Made by a program: the position numbers and the translations under genes
Assembly (NCBI GenBank): GCA_036346275.1
Contig: CM070722.1
Coordinates: 60,239,524 to 60,303,523 of the forward strand
Reading direction: 5' to 3'
Source: Otatea glauca
Taxonomy: Eukaryota > Streptophyta > Magnoliopsida > Poales > Poaceae
Length of the DNA: 64,000 nt
Shown: positions 45,384 to 58,284 of the stretch, in pieces
How the letters are laid out: every line of letters starts with the position of its first letter
How positions within the stretch are numbered: position 1 is the first letter of the stretch
Notes under the pieces: model-generated
What the model was told of the DNA's origin: nothing
Seen by the model: only the letters and a program-made list of their open reading frames with translations
The model's database searches: none

Positions 45384-47292
45384 TTGTATGTATTTCTTTG
45401 ATCTGTTTGCATCGGTGCCAGGGTTCTTCTTCTCTGAATTTATATCGCGACATGCGTATCTGCCGTTACGAAGCAGCTGCAAGAACAGTGTCAACATTGA
45501 ATTCGGCCACAGAAAAGGAGTAGGAAAGGAGCAATGATGGTTCAGTACTTGATTGAGAGAGGGCAGAAAAAGAGTGTTTTTTTTCCTCCTCCACACATGC
45601 ATTGAGCTGCAAAAGGTAGTAGACGACACTTTAGGAAGTTTGGTAATTTTTGTTTGCAAATAGATGCTGTTTTGGATTTCAGAGGCAATATTTTCTCCAA
45701 ATGCCCGTATTAATTATTTATTAGTAGTGTTTTTAGATAGATAGATATACATTCTGTTATAATTTGAAACCCCTTATGCCCAGCAGCCCCAGATCATATT
45801 AGAGTTTTGTGAGATATGGTATGAGCGTGTACGGTATTAAAAACGAAGAAGATGAATCTGCATAAATAACCAAAGTAACAGCGATGAAGCAACCACGATG
45901 AGTCGAGAAGATTTGGTAAAGCTGGCTGTAAATTTTTTAAGCACAATCTCAAAAGTGTTCAATGGATTATCGCTCTCTCATAGCCCTCTCGATCCTTTGG
46001 GACACTAAAATTATTGTCATATACAAGAATCTAGTGCTAAAAAAATAAATTAGCATCTAATCCTCTTGTGCACCTCTATTTTGGATGAAATCCTCTTGCT
46101 TGCTTCTTGGTTCTCTCTTACCACCCCTATGGGCTTATATAGCCCCTTAGCCTTCCTCTAAAGGGAAATAGGAATCCTACTTCAAAAGAATGCATGGGAT
46201 TATAATTCATCTTAGACTCCTTATAGCACAGTTTTTCAAGTCCTAAAAGACCAGATACGAGTTATCATACTCAACACAATCAATAGGAGCAAGCTATGTC
46301 AAAAACTAAGGTATTAATTCATTTTCTGTTCGATATGTACTTACGGAGCTAAGACAACAACTAATTAATTCAAATCCGAGGTAGAGTAGCTAGCAATATT
46401 TTCACCGATGTTAGTCCTAGTTTATAGGTATTAAACAAATGTTTAGAGCTTAAGATACGGAAGAAACATTGCCCCTTTTATAAGGGAGAGATATCTGGTG
46501 CAAACTAACAATTAGCTAGGTGCAATCATGAAAATAAGCCATTCCAGTTTGAGCACTGAGTCAATATGAAATTTTCTAACAAAATGAAGATATAGTCAAT
46601 GGAGTGATACAGTCAACGGAGTGTTTTAGCGCCCTTTAAAATTTCAACTAGAAAGTCAAAATAAGTTAGACAAAAAGGGAAGTTAGCTGTGGATAATAAC
46701 ACCTGTCTTCTCATTTTTATTTTGATTAATCATTTTTCAGATTTTCCTCATTTTTATCGTTCTCAACAAAGATTGAATCTGACCAGAAACGTTATACATA
46801 TGTTGAGTAAATTGGTGCATGTACATTTGTTTTTGGAATTTTCATGTCGATTGGGTGCCAAACCGAAATGGTTTTCATAATTTGACGTAATTATTGCTTT
46901 CACTAGATATCTCCTTTTTTATAATGGCATGCTCGTACATCCATTGGTAACTCTGATGCAGTAAATCTGAATGGAAATGCAAATTACACCATCTTTCTCA
47001 TTTACTATTGCCCTTTGGCTACTAGGATATAAAGCTTCGACATATCAACTCCACATGTGTATCAAAAGCAAAATTACCATATGACATGTGGCTATCTCTT
47101 CTACATGCACATCAAGGGCTAAAATGGGAAGGAGAAAAGCACAAAGCCATCCTTACCGGGAAAAACAGCAGTACTCTCACTGGTTTTGATCGACATACAC
47201 ATCCTAGAGAGTAGCATATGCATTTCATAGCTGTATTTAATTTCATCTGGTAGCTAGAGGGCGGATCTACGAATTTTTTAATGTTATGAACC
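45384..47292. other. Intergenic DNA with an LTR-like stretch
   Basis: Between about 45,900 and 46,450 the minus strand reads like an LTR: a pyrimidine-poor region, then GGCTATATAAGCCC (TATA box at 46134-46143) and a leader with AAGCAAGCAAGAGGAT. No ends or target duplication are defined. The rest is AT-rich without a gene. Confidence 0.35.
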
Positions 47293-48482
47293 CGACGACA
47301 TTTTTTTTTGCGTGATTAGCCGTCGATCGGTAGGAATTGTAAAAATAGCCCTTGAACAGTGTGATCCAGCGGTCTACGTCCGCGGAAATTTTTATTTTTT
47401 ATTGGAATTCCAGCGGACCGGATCCAGGGGAATTTTTTTGTTTTAATCGTGTCGTACACGTCCGCGAGTTCCAGTGCCAGTCCGCTGGAACTTGGGGTGG
47501 GTGGGGCCAAGTCGGGGCCGGTAGGGGGCAACGACGTCGCGGACGTTAAAAAAAATCTATAGGACTGGAACGACCTTGAAAAATTATGAAATTTTTTGTG
47601 AAGGTTTTTGACACATCAATGATATTTTCATAAAAATTTCAGAAGATTATCATATATGATAAATTTTTAAAAATTCAAACATTACCACCGGGTGGGGGGC
47701 AACGACGCTGCGGACGGTAAAAAAAATTTATAGGACCTGAACGACTTTGAAAAATTGTGAAATTTTTTGTGGATGTTTTCGACACATCAATGATATGTTC
47801 ATAAAAATTTCAGAAGATTATCACATATGAGGAAGTTTTAGAAATTCAAACATTACCACCGGGTGGGGGGCAACGACGCTGTGGACGATTAAAAAAATTT
47901 ATAGGACTGGAACGATCTTGAAAAATTGTGAAATTTTTTGTGGAGGTTTTTAACACATCAGTTATATTTCCATAATTTTTAAAAATTCCTCATATGTGAT
48001 AATCTCCTTAAATTTTTATGGAAATATAACTGATGTGTCAAAAACCTCCACAAAAAATTTCACAATTTTTTAAGATCGTTCCAGTCCTATAATTTTTTTT
48101 AATCGTCCACAGCGTCGTTGCCCCCCACCCGGTGGTAATGTTTGAATTTTTAAAAATTCCTTATAGGTGATAATCTTCTGAAATTTTTATGAAAATATCA
48201 TTGATGTGTCAAAAACCTCCACAAAAAATTTCATAATTTTTCAAGATCATTCCGGTCCTATAAAAAATTTTACGAGTTCCAGCGGACTGGAACCGCTCGA
48301 ACTTGCGGAAATCCGAGGTTCCAGTCCGCTGGGATTAAAAAAAAATTCCCGCGGATCCGGTCCGCTGGAATTCCAATAAAAAAAAATTCCCACGGACGTG
48401 GACTGCTGGATCACACTGTTCAAGGACTATTTTTACAATTCCTACCTATCAGCGGCTAATCACGCAAAAAAAAATGTCGTCG
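47293..48482. mobile_element. 1.2-kb foldback element with long inverted arms
   Basis: The outer ends are CGACGACATTTTTTTTTGCG and its inverse. The arms remain complementary through AATCACGC/GCGTGATT, the GTGATCCAGC/GCTGGATCAC words, TTGGAATTCCAGCGGA and GTGGGGGGCAACGACG, down to a turn near 47985-48005 where AAATATAACTGATGTG faces its inverse. The left arm has three direct copies (period about 173 bp, at about 47523, 47693, 47867) of a unit that the right arm has once, so the axis is off-centre. It codes for no protein. No target duplication is clear, so the superfamily is open; MULE-like foldback or a MITE-like element is possible. Confidence 0.85.
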
Positions 48483-49552
48483 GCGTCAAAACAGTATTCT
48501 CTTCCGGATCTACCTGCCTCCGGAGCTTTAAACCCAGCGCAAAACACCATGGACAGAAAGAAAGTAAGGTACAGTGCTGGTCCAGGAAAGTTATATTGCA
48601 GAATTTACGTCATGGATCTCTGTCTCTCTCTCTAGATCTGTTTCTTCTTTTCGTAGGTGATAATTAAGAACGACGAGGAATGTAAAGTAACTTACTAGCT
48701 AGTACTATATCAGATGTCATAATCTTGAACTTGTCCTCGCATGCTAAATTTCCTCTACCCATCTACATGATCGATCTGCATGCATGTGCTCCCTGCTGTA
48801 TTTTGCATGCCACACATCAACTATAGATGGCGGTCTTCCCAACTAGATGGATGATGTCGCAAATCGTTGTCTGAATACAACAAACTTCGCGGTTCAAGGC
48901 TTCCAGCTCCACCAATTGCACGCTAATATTAAAGATATTCTACGACAATTGTGCATGCGCTCTCTCTCTCCCTATCTCTGATAGATTACACAAACAACCC
49001 TTAAAGCAATGTATCGGATGCATTGTTTTATACATGCATATATGTAGTGATCATGCATTCACGCTAACTAGCTAATATATATAACGGAGAACACAACAAA
49101 ACTGGCACTGAACTTGACAGTACTTGAACTCGGTGTTGACCTAATGTAGGCAAAGAATGCAATTGCGGCACATTGCATCTATAGCTAGCGTTGTGCCAAT
49201 CCAACGATATATTCCTCAAGGAAAGGGACCTGTCGTTAATTAATTATGTCTAGCTAGCTTGCTTGCTTGTAATTAATAATACATTCCATGTACACGCGCA
49301 CACGCACAAACGTATATTAATTGCACCGTTGTTATCTGGCCCATTAAAATAAATGATATAGATCCTTCTTTTTTTTCTCTCTCGGTTAATGACCAAATTT
49401 CTAGGATATTTTTAGAATTATTATGGGATTTCTTTGCCCTCAAAACCGAAGAGGTATACCTTGTATCTCACCAATTGTTTGTATTTACCATGAATTAACG
49501 CACATTTGTTATTACTTAGAATAGTTGTCCAGTTGAAATCTATTCATGAATA
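48483..49552. other. Intergenic DNA
   Basis: AT-rich DNA with short CT microsatellites (about 48625 and 48961). No gene is recognised. Confidence 0.45.
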
Positions 49553-49790
49553 CTACCTCCATCCAAATTTGTAAGGCATTCTTTTAGCACATAGACCAAG
49601 AAAATATTAAACATGACTAAACTATTCCTAATTATTATCTCTAACCACTATATTTAATACATGCATGTAGAGTAAAGCTAGATATTTATTAGGGGTATAG
49701 TTTTATATTGAAATGTGAAATACATCTTATATATATTTGTAGAGACAAGATCATTCCAAAAATATGCTATGTATTTTTAGTTGGAGGGAG
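49553..49790. mobile_element. Stowaway-type MITE
   Basis: It is flanked by TA at 49551-49552 and 49791-49792. The left end is CTACCTCCATCCAAATTTGT and the inverse of the right end is CTCCCTCCAACTAAAAATAC. The AT-rich inside has no coding capacity. Confidence 0.8.
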
Positions 49791-49792
49791 TA

Positions 49793-51241
49793 AGATCGAA
49801 GTAATTAATTAATCGGAATGACTTGTGTTCAGACATCCGTTTTTTCAGACGCTTGCAACATTTTTTTTCATGTGTGAAACATTTTCTTCCTACGCGTGCA
49901 ATATTTTCTTTCGATAACAGTAGAAACGTTCGTGTAAAACAAAATATTGCAGACGTTGAAAAAAAAATACAGGCGTGAAAAAAATATTGTACGACGCGTC
50001 CGAAGAAATGAACAGTAATCGAAGTTCCGACTGCTAGTATCACCTTTAATTAATTGACTAACACGCACGCGCATACATGTTTGGGCAAGCTAGCTAAAGC
50101 TTGCTAGGTTTGTTGCGTGTGCCGTCAAGAGCATAAATGCTACGGTATTTCGGTCTTTATCGGTACAACAGGATGAACAGTAGCAACGGACCGTACTGGC
50201 CTAGCATGCTTACAAGACGATTCGGATGAATAATGAAAAGTCTATTACATTATCCACTGGTTGACTTGTAATATATGCATGTTCTTATATAGTTCTCCTC
50301 CTAGCTACGAATGTCCGTTTTCTATTTTTCATGATCCATCTAACGTAAGGCTTTGACTATCCTTTTATATCATAATAAACTACTACTGTTAATAATAAAT
50401 ATACTATATGCTATGAAAGTATTTCACAAGACTATTCTAATGATATTATATATTTTGATATAGTTCGTATATTTTAAAGTATATTAACGACAAAACTTTA
50501 AAAAACTCGACCGCATAGATAGATCCGACGACGATCTTGGCTTGTGGACTTATGGAGTAACAAACAATATTGCTAGCACGTAGCGAATTTGTTAATTTTT
50601 GTAATTAGTCACCTCTCTCCGTAATATCTCTGCTCTGTGCGCGCGCACAAGGGATGTCCCCGTGTGTGGAGGTGCTGGGCCAGGTATGCTGAATAGGACA
50701 GAAGCTAAAGGCTTGCTTCCGTCCAACTAATCAACGTACCTCTCGATGAGAGTTTTACTATACTGCATTTTCTTTACCAGTACTCATTCGACCAAGAGAA
50801 TAATCACTTAATTGAGTTCAACCAATCGATCTATTGCTTGCGTGTCTGGTTTCCATGTTCGATCAGCTTCGTTACATTTAGTTGGCAAGCGAAGCGTGCA
50901 TGAAGATAGATACATGCATGCATTGCTTGCCGTTTAATTTCGTTGTTAGCTGTTGCTGGAATAGACTGCAGAAAACTATTAATGATGTCCTTTTCCCTTG
51001 CACGGTTGCACCCACGCAGACGTACAGTACTGATGCAAGATACAGAAACATTAGTACATATGCATGTATGTACACGTACGTACGTACGTGATGAGCTGAT
51101 CATATGTACAGCAAGATCATCGAAATGTATAATGGGTGGAGTGCAATAATAACTGTTCGACTTGTGCGTAGTACACTGCGTACACATATTAAGATCGATC
51201 TTTCCGAGTTTATTATGTATTTACGTGCGCATGTACCGTTA
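49793..51241. other. Intergenic DNA left of the CACTA element
   Basis: A degraded MITE-like stretch may lie at about 50300-50560 (a GGACTTATGGAGTAA end), and an ACGTACGT microsatellite lies at about 51072-51088. No gene is recognised. Confidence 0.4.
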
Positions 51242-51262
51242 GTACACTACGTCAAAACCTGC

Positions 51263-51571
51263 AATAGGTGACGATCTATTTGTGGCGGTTTTTTTCGAAC
51301 CGTCACAAAGATAATTATCAGTGGCGGTTCTATTTTAAAAATGGCGGGAAAAATATCAGTGGCGGTTTTATCCTCGAACCGCCACTGATAACAAATACAT
51401 TATCAGTGGCGGTTGGAGGCTAGAACCGTCACTGATAACTAGGTTATCAGTGACGGTGCTATCCTCCAACCGCCACTGATTCTATTGGATTATCCGTGGC
51501 GATTCTATCCTCGAGGATAGAACCGCCACAGATAATGTTATCAGTGGCGGTTCTAGTTAAAAACCACCACC
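51263..51571 (+). repeat. Left subterminal repeat array of the CACTA element
   Basis: About ten copies of (A/T)TATC(A/T)GTGGCGGTT or its inverse AACCGCCACTGATAA, some as GTGACGG. Neighbouring copies are inverted, so each pair can form a hairpin. Such arrays bind the TNPA-type protein in En/Spm. Confidence 0.9.
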
Positions 51572-51583
51572 GATAATATTGCC

Positions 51584-51590
51584 TATAAAT
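51584..51590 (+). promoter_or_regulatory. TATA box of the CACTA TNP2 gene
   Basis: CCTATAAATAGG lies directly inside the left subterminal array. The putative leader starts about 30 bp downstream. Confidence 0.6.
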
Positions 51591-51704
51591 AGGTGGTCAG
51601 TAGCAGCGCTGGTTTTCTTCCTCCCGAGAGCAAACCAAAACTTCTAAATTTCAGATTTCGTTTTCTCCAATTCTTGTGCTTGTACTTCCTCTAGTTGTTC
51701 CTTG

Positions 51705-52515
51705 GTGAGTTATTTTTTCTCCTCTCTTGATTTGTGTTAATCTTGTTGCAATTTAATTTTTAAACCAATTTTAATTAGGGTTTATATGTAGATGAGATGA
51801 AAAATTTAGATTTTGTTTATTTTTATTTAGCTACCATTTTGTAGTTGATGAATTTATTTCCTAGCTAGGTTCATTAGATGATGTTGTGTTCCTTTTATAG
51901 ATGATGAATTATGATTAAGCATATATTTAATATTAATTGCATTTTAAGTTAATTTGATACATGATGAATTTATTATCTAGCTCCTTTAGATGATAAGTAA
52001 TTAGATTGGTTTTTTAATTACTATTAATTGGGTTCCATTAGTGTACGGACATATACATCTTGCATATATATGAATTTATTATCTAGCTCCTTTAGATGAT
52101 AAGTAATTAGATTAGTTTTTTAATTACTATTAATTTGGTTCCATTAGTGTACGGACATATACATCTCGCATATAATAAATTTATTTAATTAAGATTATTG
52201 GGTATTAATATAAATGAAATTTTAGTTAATTTGGTAGGTGGGTGCTCATCATTTTTAGATGATGAATTTATTATCTAGCTTCTTTACAGAAAAGTATTGA
52301 TTAGTTTTTAATTACTATTAATTTGGTTCCATTAGTGTGGACATATATTAAATTTATTTAATTAAGATTATTGGATATTAATATACATGAAATTTTAACT
52401 AATTTGGTATGTGGATGCTCATCATTTTTAGATGATGAATTTATTATCTAGCTCATTTAGATTATAAGTAATTAGATTAGTTTTTAATCAATTTTTATAT
52501 GTTAATTAATTTTAG
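51705..52515 (+). other. Leader intron of the TNP2 gene, with internal repeats
   Basis: A donor TTG-GTGAGT at 51705 and an acceptor TTTTAG at 52510-52515 immediately before the ATG at 52516 suggest a leader intron of 811 bp. Inside, a segment of about 110-190 bp containing GATGAATTTATTATCTAGCT, AAGTAATTAGATTAG and TTGGTTCCATTAGTGT is repeated about three to four times. Confidence 0.6.
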
Positions 52516-55500
52516 ATGGACCGGAGATGGATGTACAATGCGAACTGTTCAGTAGAGATTACATCGACGGGTATCTGCTTTTCTAAGAGCACGAGGAGAA
52601 CAAGTTGCACAAGAAGACGGAGTACATACATTGTCCATGCATTGATTGCAAGAATGAGAAAATGTTTTCAGACAAAGAGCACATCCACTTGCACTTGATT
52701 CGAAGGGGTTTTGTACTTGGCTATACACGTTGGACAAGTCACGGTGAAGAGGGAAACATACATGAAGGTGATAACGTATTGGATGATGGAAAAGGCATTA
52801 TGGCAGCGGACATCAGTTATGGATCTGATGAGGATAGGTTGGACATTGATGACGATAATAATCTTGCTCAGATGTTGCGCGATGCAGAAGAGAACTACAC
52901 TAGTCAGAGAGAGTTTAATCAATTCAAGGGTTTGTTGGACGACTCGGACACACCTTTGTTCCCGGGTTGCAAGGAGGAATACACAAAGTTGCACACCGTG
53001 CTTTCACTTCTAAAATTGAAGGCAAGCAATAGTTGGTCCGATAAAAGTTTCACGACGCTATTACATCTCTTAGCGGACATGCTTCCAGATGGAAACGTAT
53101 TGCCGATAACCACTTATTTAGCTAAGAAGGTTGTATGTCCATTGGGATTGGAAGTAGAAAGAATACATGCATGTCCAAACGATTGTATACTCTATCGCAA
53201 AGAGTATACAGACATGCATGTATGTCTGGTGTGCAAATCATCACGATACAAGCGTAAAGGCCATGACAGCGAGAGCACCGTGGTGAAGAAAGGAGCTCCC
53301 GCTAAAGTGGTGTGGTATTTACTAGTAATACCTCGGTTGAAGCGTTTATTTGGAAACAAAAAGCATGCCCAATTGATGCGATGGCACTCGTAAGAGCGTA
53401 AAGGGATGGAAAGTGAGACACCTGCCGATTACGCGATGGAGAACCATCGATAGGCTCTTTAGGAAGGACTTCGGGAATGAACCGAGGAATATAAGGTTTG
53501 GATTGAGTACGGATGGAATGAATCCTTTCGGTAACATGAGTAGTATTCATAGCACTTGGCCGTGACTCTCTGTATCTACAACCTTCCTCCTTGGTTGTGT
53601 ATGAAACGAAAGTACATTATGATGTCATTTGCTTATCCAAGGGCCGAGACAACTGGCAATGATATTGATGTATACCTACAACCATTGGTGGAAGATCTTG
53701 TGATCTTGTGGAGCGAAGGTGTCTGGTATGGGATGAGTACAAGCGAGTACTTCACCCCACGCGCATTGTTGTTTTGCACCATCAATGATTTACCGCCCTT
53801 GGTAACCTATCCGGTCGTCTTGTAAAAGGGGCCAAAGTATGCCCCCATTGCATGGATGAAACCGCAAGTGTGTGGCTCAATAACTCGAGGAAAACTATGT
53901 ACATGCATCACCGCAGGTTCCTTCGCAAGAATCACCCCTACCGCAATATGAAGAAACAATTCGACGGGACAAAAGAGGATGGTATAGCTCCAAGGCCTCC
54001 TCGTGGGGAAGAGGTATATGATATGGTTAAGGATATTAATGTTGTACTTGGAAAGGAGAGAGTAATAATAAATCGAGGTCTCGTGATTGAGAAGATCACG
54101 TGGAAGAAGAGATCGATATTTTGGAACTTGCCCTATTGGAAGGACTTAGAAGTTTGACCTTGCATAGGCGTCATGCATGTAGAGAAAAATGTATGTGATG
54201 ACTTGATTGGTATTTTTTGAATATTCCTAACAAAACTAAGGACTGATGAAGGCACGAAGGGACACGGAAGATATGAAAATCGAGTGAGCTACATCCTTGA
54301 GACAACGGGAAAGGCCGACTTTACCTTCCCCGACTTGCTACACTCTATCCAAGAAAGAGAGACAGACCTCGCAAATGCTTGCATGGTGTGAAAGTTCCAT
54401 CCGGTTACTCGCAAGCATCAAGAAACGGTGTCGATGAAAGATTTGAAGTTAACTGGCATGAAGTCTCATGATTGTCATGTGATGATGACACAAATGCTTC
54501 CTATTGCAATTAGAGGTATTTTGCCTGAAAAGGTCCGAGAGGCAATCATGAGGTTGTGTTTCTTCTCCAACACGATTTCACAGAAGGTCATTGATCCCAT
54601 CGGACTTTCTGAACTGCAGAATGATGTGGTGAAGACACTATGCCAGCTAGAGATGTATTTCCCTCCCTCCTTTTTCGATATAATGGTTCATCTCATTGTT
54701 CACCTTGTGAATGAGATAAATGTATGTGGCCCCGTATTCCTGCATCAGATGTACCCGTTCGAAAGGTACATGGGTATCCTGAAGAAGTATGTACGCAATC
54801 GATCTCGGCCGGAGGGCTGCATTGTGGAAGGTTATGCAACTGAGGAGGTTATCGAGTTTTGCGTGGATTACATGGAGGGAGTGGAACCGGTAGGAGTGCC
54901 TGTATCTCGCCATGAGGGTAGGCTAGCTGGGAAAGGGACGATTGGAAGGAAATCAACAAATTCTTACGATCATGGATTGTTTGAAAAAGCTCATTTCACA
55001 GTCTTGCAACAGTCAGTTGAAGTGTCCTCGTATATGGACATGCACAAGGATAGGCTACGAGAGGAAAATCGTGGACGATCAGAGGCTTGGGTAACAAAAG
55101 AGCATAACCGTTTGTTCAATCATTGGTTCAAAGAGCATATGACTGGGAAAGAAACGAGTGTTATGTTGAGGTGGTTGGCAAAGGGCCATCGGTACAATCT
55201 TGACATGGCAAGGATCGACATAAATGGATATACCTTTTACGAGATCTCGGGATAGCAAAAGCACTTACCAAAATAGTGGTGTCGCATAGATGCCTATGAC
55301 AACACAGGCAGTAAGAAGACTAGCTTCTATGGGTTCATAGAAGAGATTTGGGAGCTCGACTATTGTATTTTTAAGATCCCGATGTTTCGGTGTCGTTGGG
55401 TACAACTCCCAAAGGGTGTCAAGGTGGACAAGTACGGCTTCACTACTTTGGACATCGAACATGTCGGATACAGAGACGAACCATTCGTACTTGCGAAGCA

Positions 55501-55738
55501 AGTAGCACAAGTCTTCTATGTAATCGACCCGACAGATAAGAAGCGCCATGTAGTTCTTCAGGGAAAAAGAAGGATCGTCGGAGTTGAGAATGTCGTGGAT
55601 AAGGATGAGTACAACCAGTTTGACGAGTTGCCTCCTTTCGTAGATGGCAACATCAGGCTCGAGAAAGAAACCACTCAGGAAGCTACCTATCATCGCGACG
55701 ATCATGAAGAAGGGCAAATTGTGAAAGAAAATAATTAG
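52516..55738 (+). pseudogene. CACTA transposase TNP2, broken
   Basis: TNP2 (TNPD-type) cuts and joins the CACTA ends. It starts MDRRWMYNANCSVE at 52516, the Transposase-associated domain (PF13963), which continues after a frameshift with EYIHCPCIDCKNEKMF and DKEHIHLHLIRRGFVLGYTR. The core (PF02992) is spread over several frames: LLHLLADMLPDGNVLP, VVCPLGLEVERIHACPNDCI, WLCMKRKYIMMS, PHCMDETASVWL, then VMHVEKNVCDD. LTGMKSHDCHVMMTQMLPIA and VREAIMRLCFFSN with DIMVHLIVHLVNEI form DUF4218, and PMFRCRWVQLPKGVKVDKYG with VLAKQVAQVFYVID form DUF4216 near the end. Stops follow at about 53391, 53823, 54155 and 55253, with frameshifts between. The order of all parts is preserved, so the gene decayed in place. 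Confidence 0.92.
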
Positions 55739-55744
55739 CTATAT

Positions 55745-56131
55745 ACGAGTAATGGCAATGTGATGTAAACAATATGCATTTGTATGGAGTAATGGAAATA
55801 TGGTGTTATGCATTTGTGTGGAGTAATGGAAATGTGGGTCATTAATATATTTGGATTACATAGGGTATAGTACTATATTAGAATTATATATGGTCATTAC
55901 TGTATTAGGATTATAGGGTCATTAATATATTAGGATTATAAAAGGTCATTAATATATTAGGATTATAAATGGTAATTACTATATTAGGATTATATAGGGT
56001 ATATAATATTTATTAGGATTATGTAAGGTCATTACTATATTAGGATTATATAGGGTTATTAATATATTAGTATTATATAGAGTATATTACTATATTAGGG
56101 TTATGTATGGATTAATATATTAGGATAATTA
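55745..56131 (+). repeat. AT-rich short tandem repeat behind TNP2
   Basis: The words TATTAGGATTATATAGGGT, GGTCATTA(A/C)TATA and ATGGAATGTGG recur about ten times with a period near 30 bp. Confidence 0.75.
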
Positions 56132-56420
56132 TATCAGTGACGGTTCTTCACAAGAACCGCCACTGATACACTTATCTGTGGCGGTTCGTATAAATAACCG
56201 TCACTAATACAAATTATCTGTGGCGGTTCTTTATACGAACCGCCACAGATAAGTGTATCAGTGGCGGTTCTTGTGAATAACCGCCACTAATAAAAATTAT
56301 CTGTGGCGGTTCTTTATACGAACCGCCACAGATAAGTGTATCAGTGGCGGTTCTTGTGAAGAACCGTCACTGATAAAGCTATCTGTGGCGGTTCGTATAA
56401 AGAACTGCCACTGATAATAT
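56132..56420 (+). repeat. Internal copy of the CACTA subterminal repeat array
   Basis: At least ten copies of ATC(A/T)GTGGCGGTTC or its inverse lie here, in alternating orientation and with the same variants as at the element's ends. The array is between the TNP2 gene and the second gene, about 5 kb from the left end and 6.4 kb from the right end, with no CACTA terminus beside it. Confidence 0.9.
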
Positions 56421-58284
56421 GCTCCATATGTATGTAAAGTGGATACACTTCTTCTGAGTGCCCTAAACCTTTAAACTCCCGCCGCTTCTGACGCGCATAA
56501 ACTCCTAAACCCCGCACGGCCGCCGCCACGATCGCCGCGCGCGCGCTCGTCGCCGCCCGCTCCGCGCCGACGCCTCCCCGACGCGCGCCGCCCGCGCCCG
56601 TCGCCGCGCCGACGCCCGCGGCCGACCGACGCTACCGACGCCACCCCGACGCTCGCGCCACGCGCGTGAGCTCCTGTTCTACATGTTCTACATATGCTTT
56701 TCTGTGAATACTTTATCGAACAAAATATCCAATCTAATAGGTCAAGTTACACACTAGCAAAAAATGTAGCAAATAATGACATGAAGAATTAAATGTCGAC
56801 GATGTGATAGTAGATGTGCTGGAGAAATATGAATGGTTGTTATGGTTCTCTAGATATTTTGCTTACAATATTCCTTAGGAATAGACATATACACAAGGCT
56901 ACTAGCATAAGCAAAAGAACATGCAGATGTGAACTTGTGATATGCTACACTTGTATTCACATGTGCACAAGCAATATAGGCATAGATAGGTACATACAAA
57001 TACAACCATGCATGTGAGGCCACAATTAGGAATCCTTACCTGCTCAAAACATGCATTTCGAATGCGGGCAAAATCACGAGCTTCTCCTTGGTTACGAGTA
57101 CATATTTCTTTGGTGGGTTGCACACAAAGATATATATTGATCAATCTATAATTCGAACAGAGCCTAGAAAAAAGGAACATGAAGGTGCAGTACATTCATC
57201 TAGTTTAGATTTTTTGAAATTCCTGGTAGAGCAATTAGCTGCAGGACATGAAGGAGAAGGACAATGAGAATATATACGCACATATTTGCTTTATTCTATA
57301 AACGGAACATAAATCTCTACAAAATTGTGAAGTACAAAAAGTGGTATTTGAGCTTGCATTAACTAATTAGAGATCAAAGCAATCACATGTGTCTCCATTG
57401 GCATCAGTCTAAGTATTAGAGGATATGTGAGCTAAGAAACGAACCAAAGCATATCTAACTTCAAGTACATAGTAGATTCTAACTTAGTTGAGCTAAAGAC
57501 ATCGTAGGTTCAGTTACTGAGTTACGTACTATGTGGAATGGGCTTTGCACATATAGATAATCTTAAACATCGAGAACTCCATGTGATCTCGTGGCAGCCA
57601 CCTACATTTCTTGTATTGTGTACTAGTCATACGCTTTGATATTGTGTACCTGCATTTCTTGTATTGTGTACCTGCATTTCCATGTGATCTGTTGGCAGCT
57701 TCATGATTATGTTTTTGCCTGGTGACATATAAGATTTAGTTATTAAAGAGCTAGAGCAAAAAGTTGTTGTTTGTTTTTTTACTTAATAAATCAATTATTT
57801 TTTTCACAAAATTGTGCACTCATGTTCTCCTCAATTCCATCTAAATATGATCGAACTCTGAGCCTCATCTGATGGCTCATTTGGAGAGTTAGTATGTTAG
57901 CAACCACAGATGAGTTTTGATTAGATACATCCCTTCGAGCAGTTGCAACGTTTTCAAGCTTTGCAAGGTACATAGGCAGACCTGGTTTTGTAGAGCTTTG
58001 TAGCAGTGAAGTCCCCGCTTAATTTTCTGCACACGTGGCAAACAATCTCCTCCCATTTCCATCCTGCAAGCAAAACTAAAAATTTGGGAATATTTCTTTA
58101 CAAGGGAAGAAAAAGAAAACAAACTAGGAGATATATTCTAGACTCTAGCACACGGATGAACGATGGAATGATGCAAACTTCATTTCTAGTTTTCAGAGTT
58201 AAACTTCCGCACTTAACCCAAATGACCGTCAAATTCTAATGGTTCCATACTTTACCTCTTTCAGTTCGCACATCCAAGGCTGAT
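56421..58284 (+). other. Spacer before the second CACTA gene
   Basis: 56,450-56,660 is very GC-rich (CGCCG words; two short Pro/Arg-coding runs), like a first untranslated exon or CpG-rich promoter. GCGTGAGCTCC near 56,665 could be a donor region. 56,700-58,260 is AT-rich, with no coding region recognised, and may be an intron ending at about 58,262. Confidence 0.4.
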
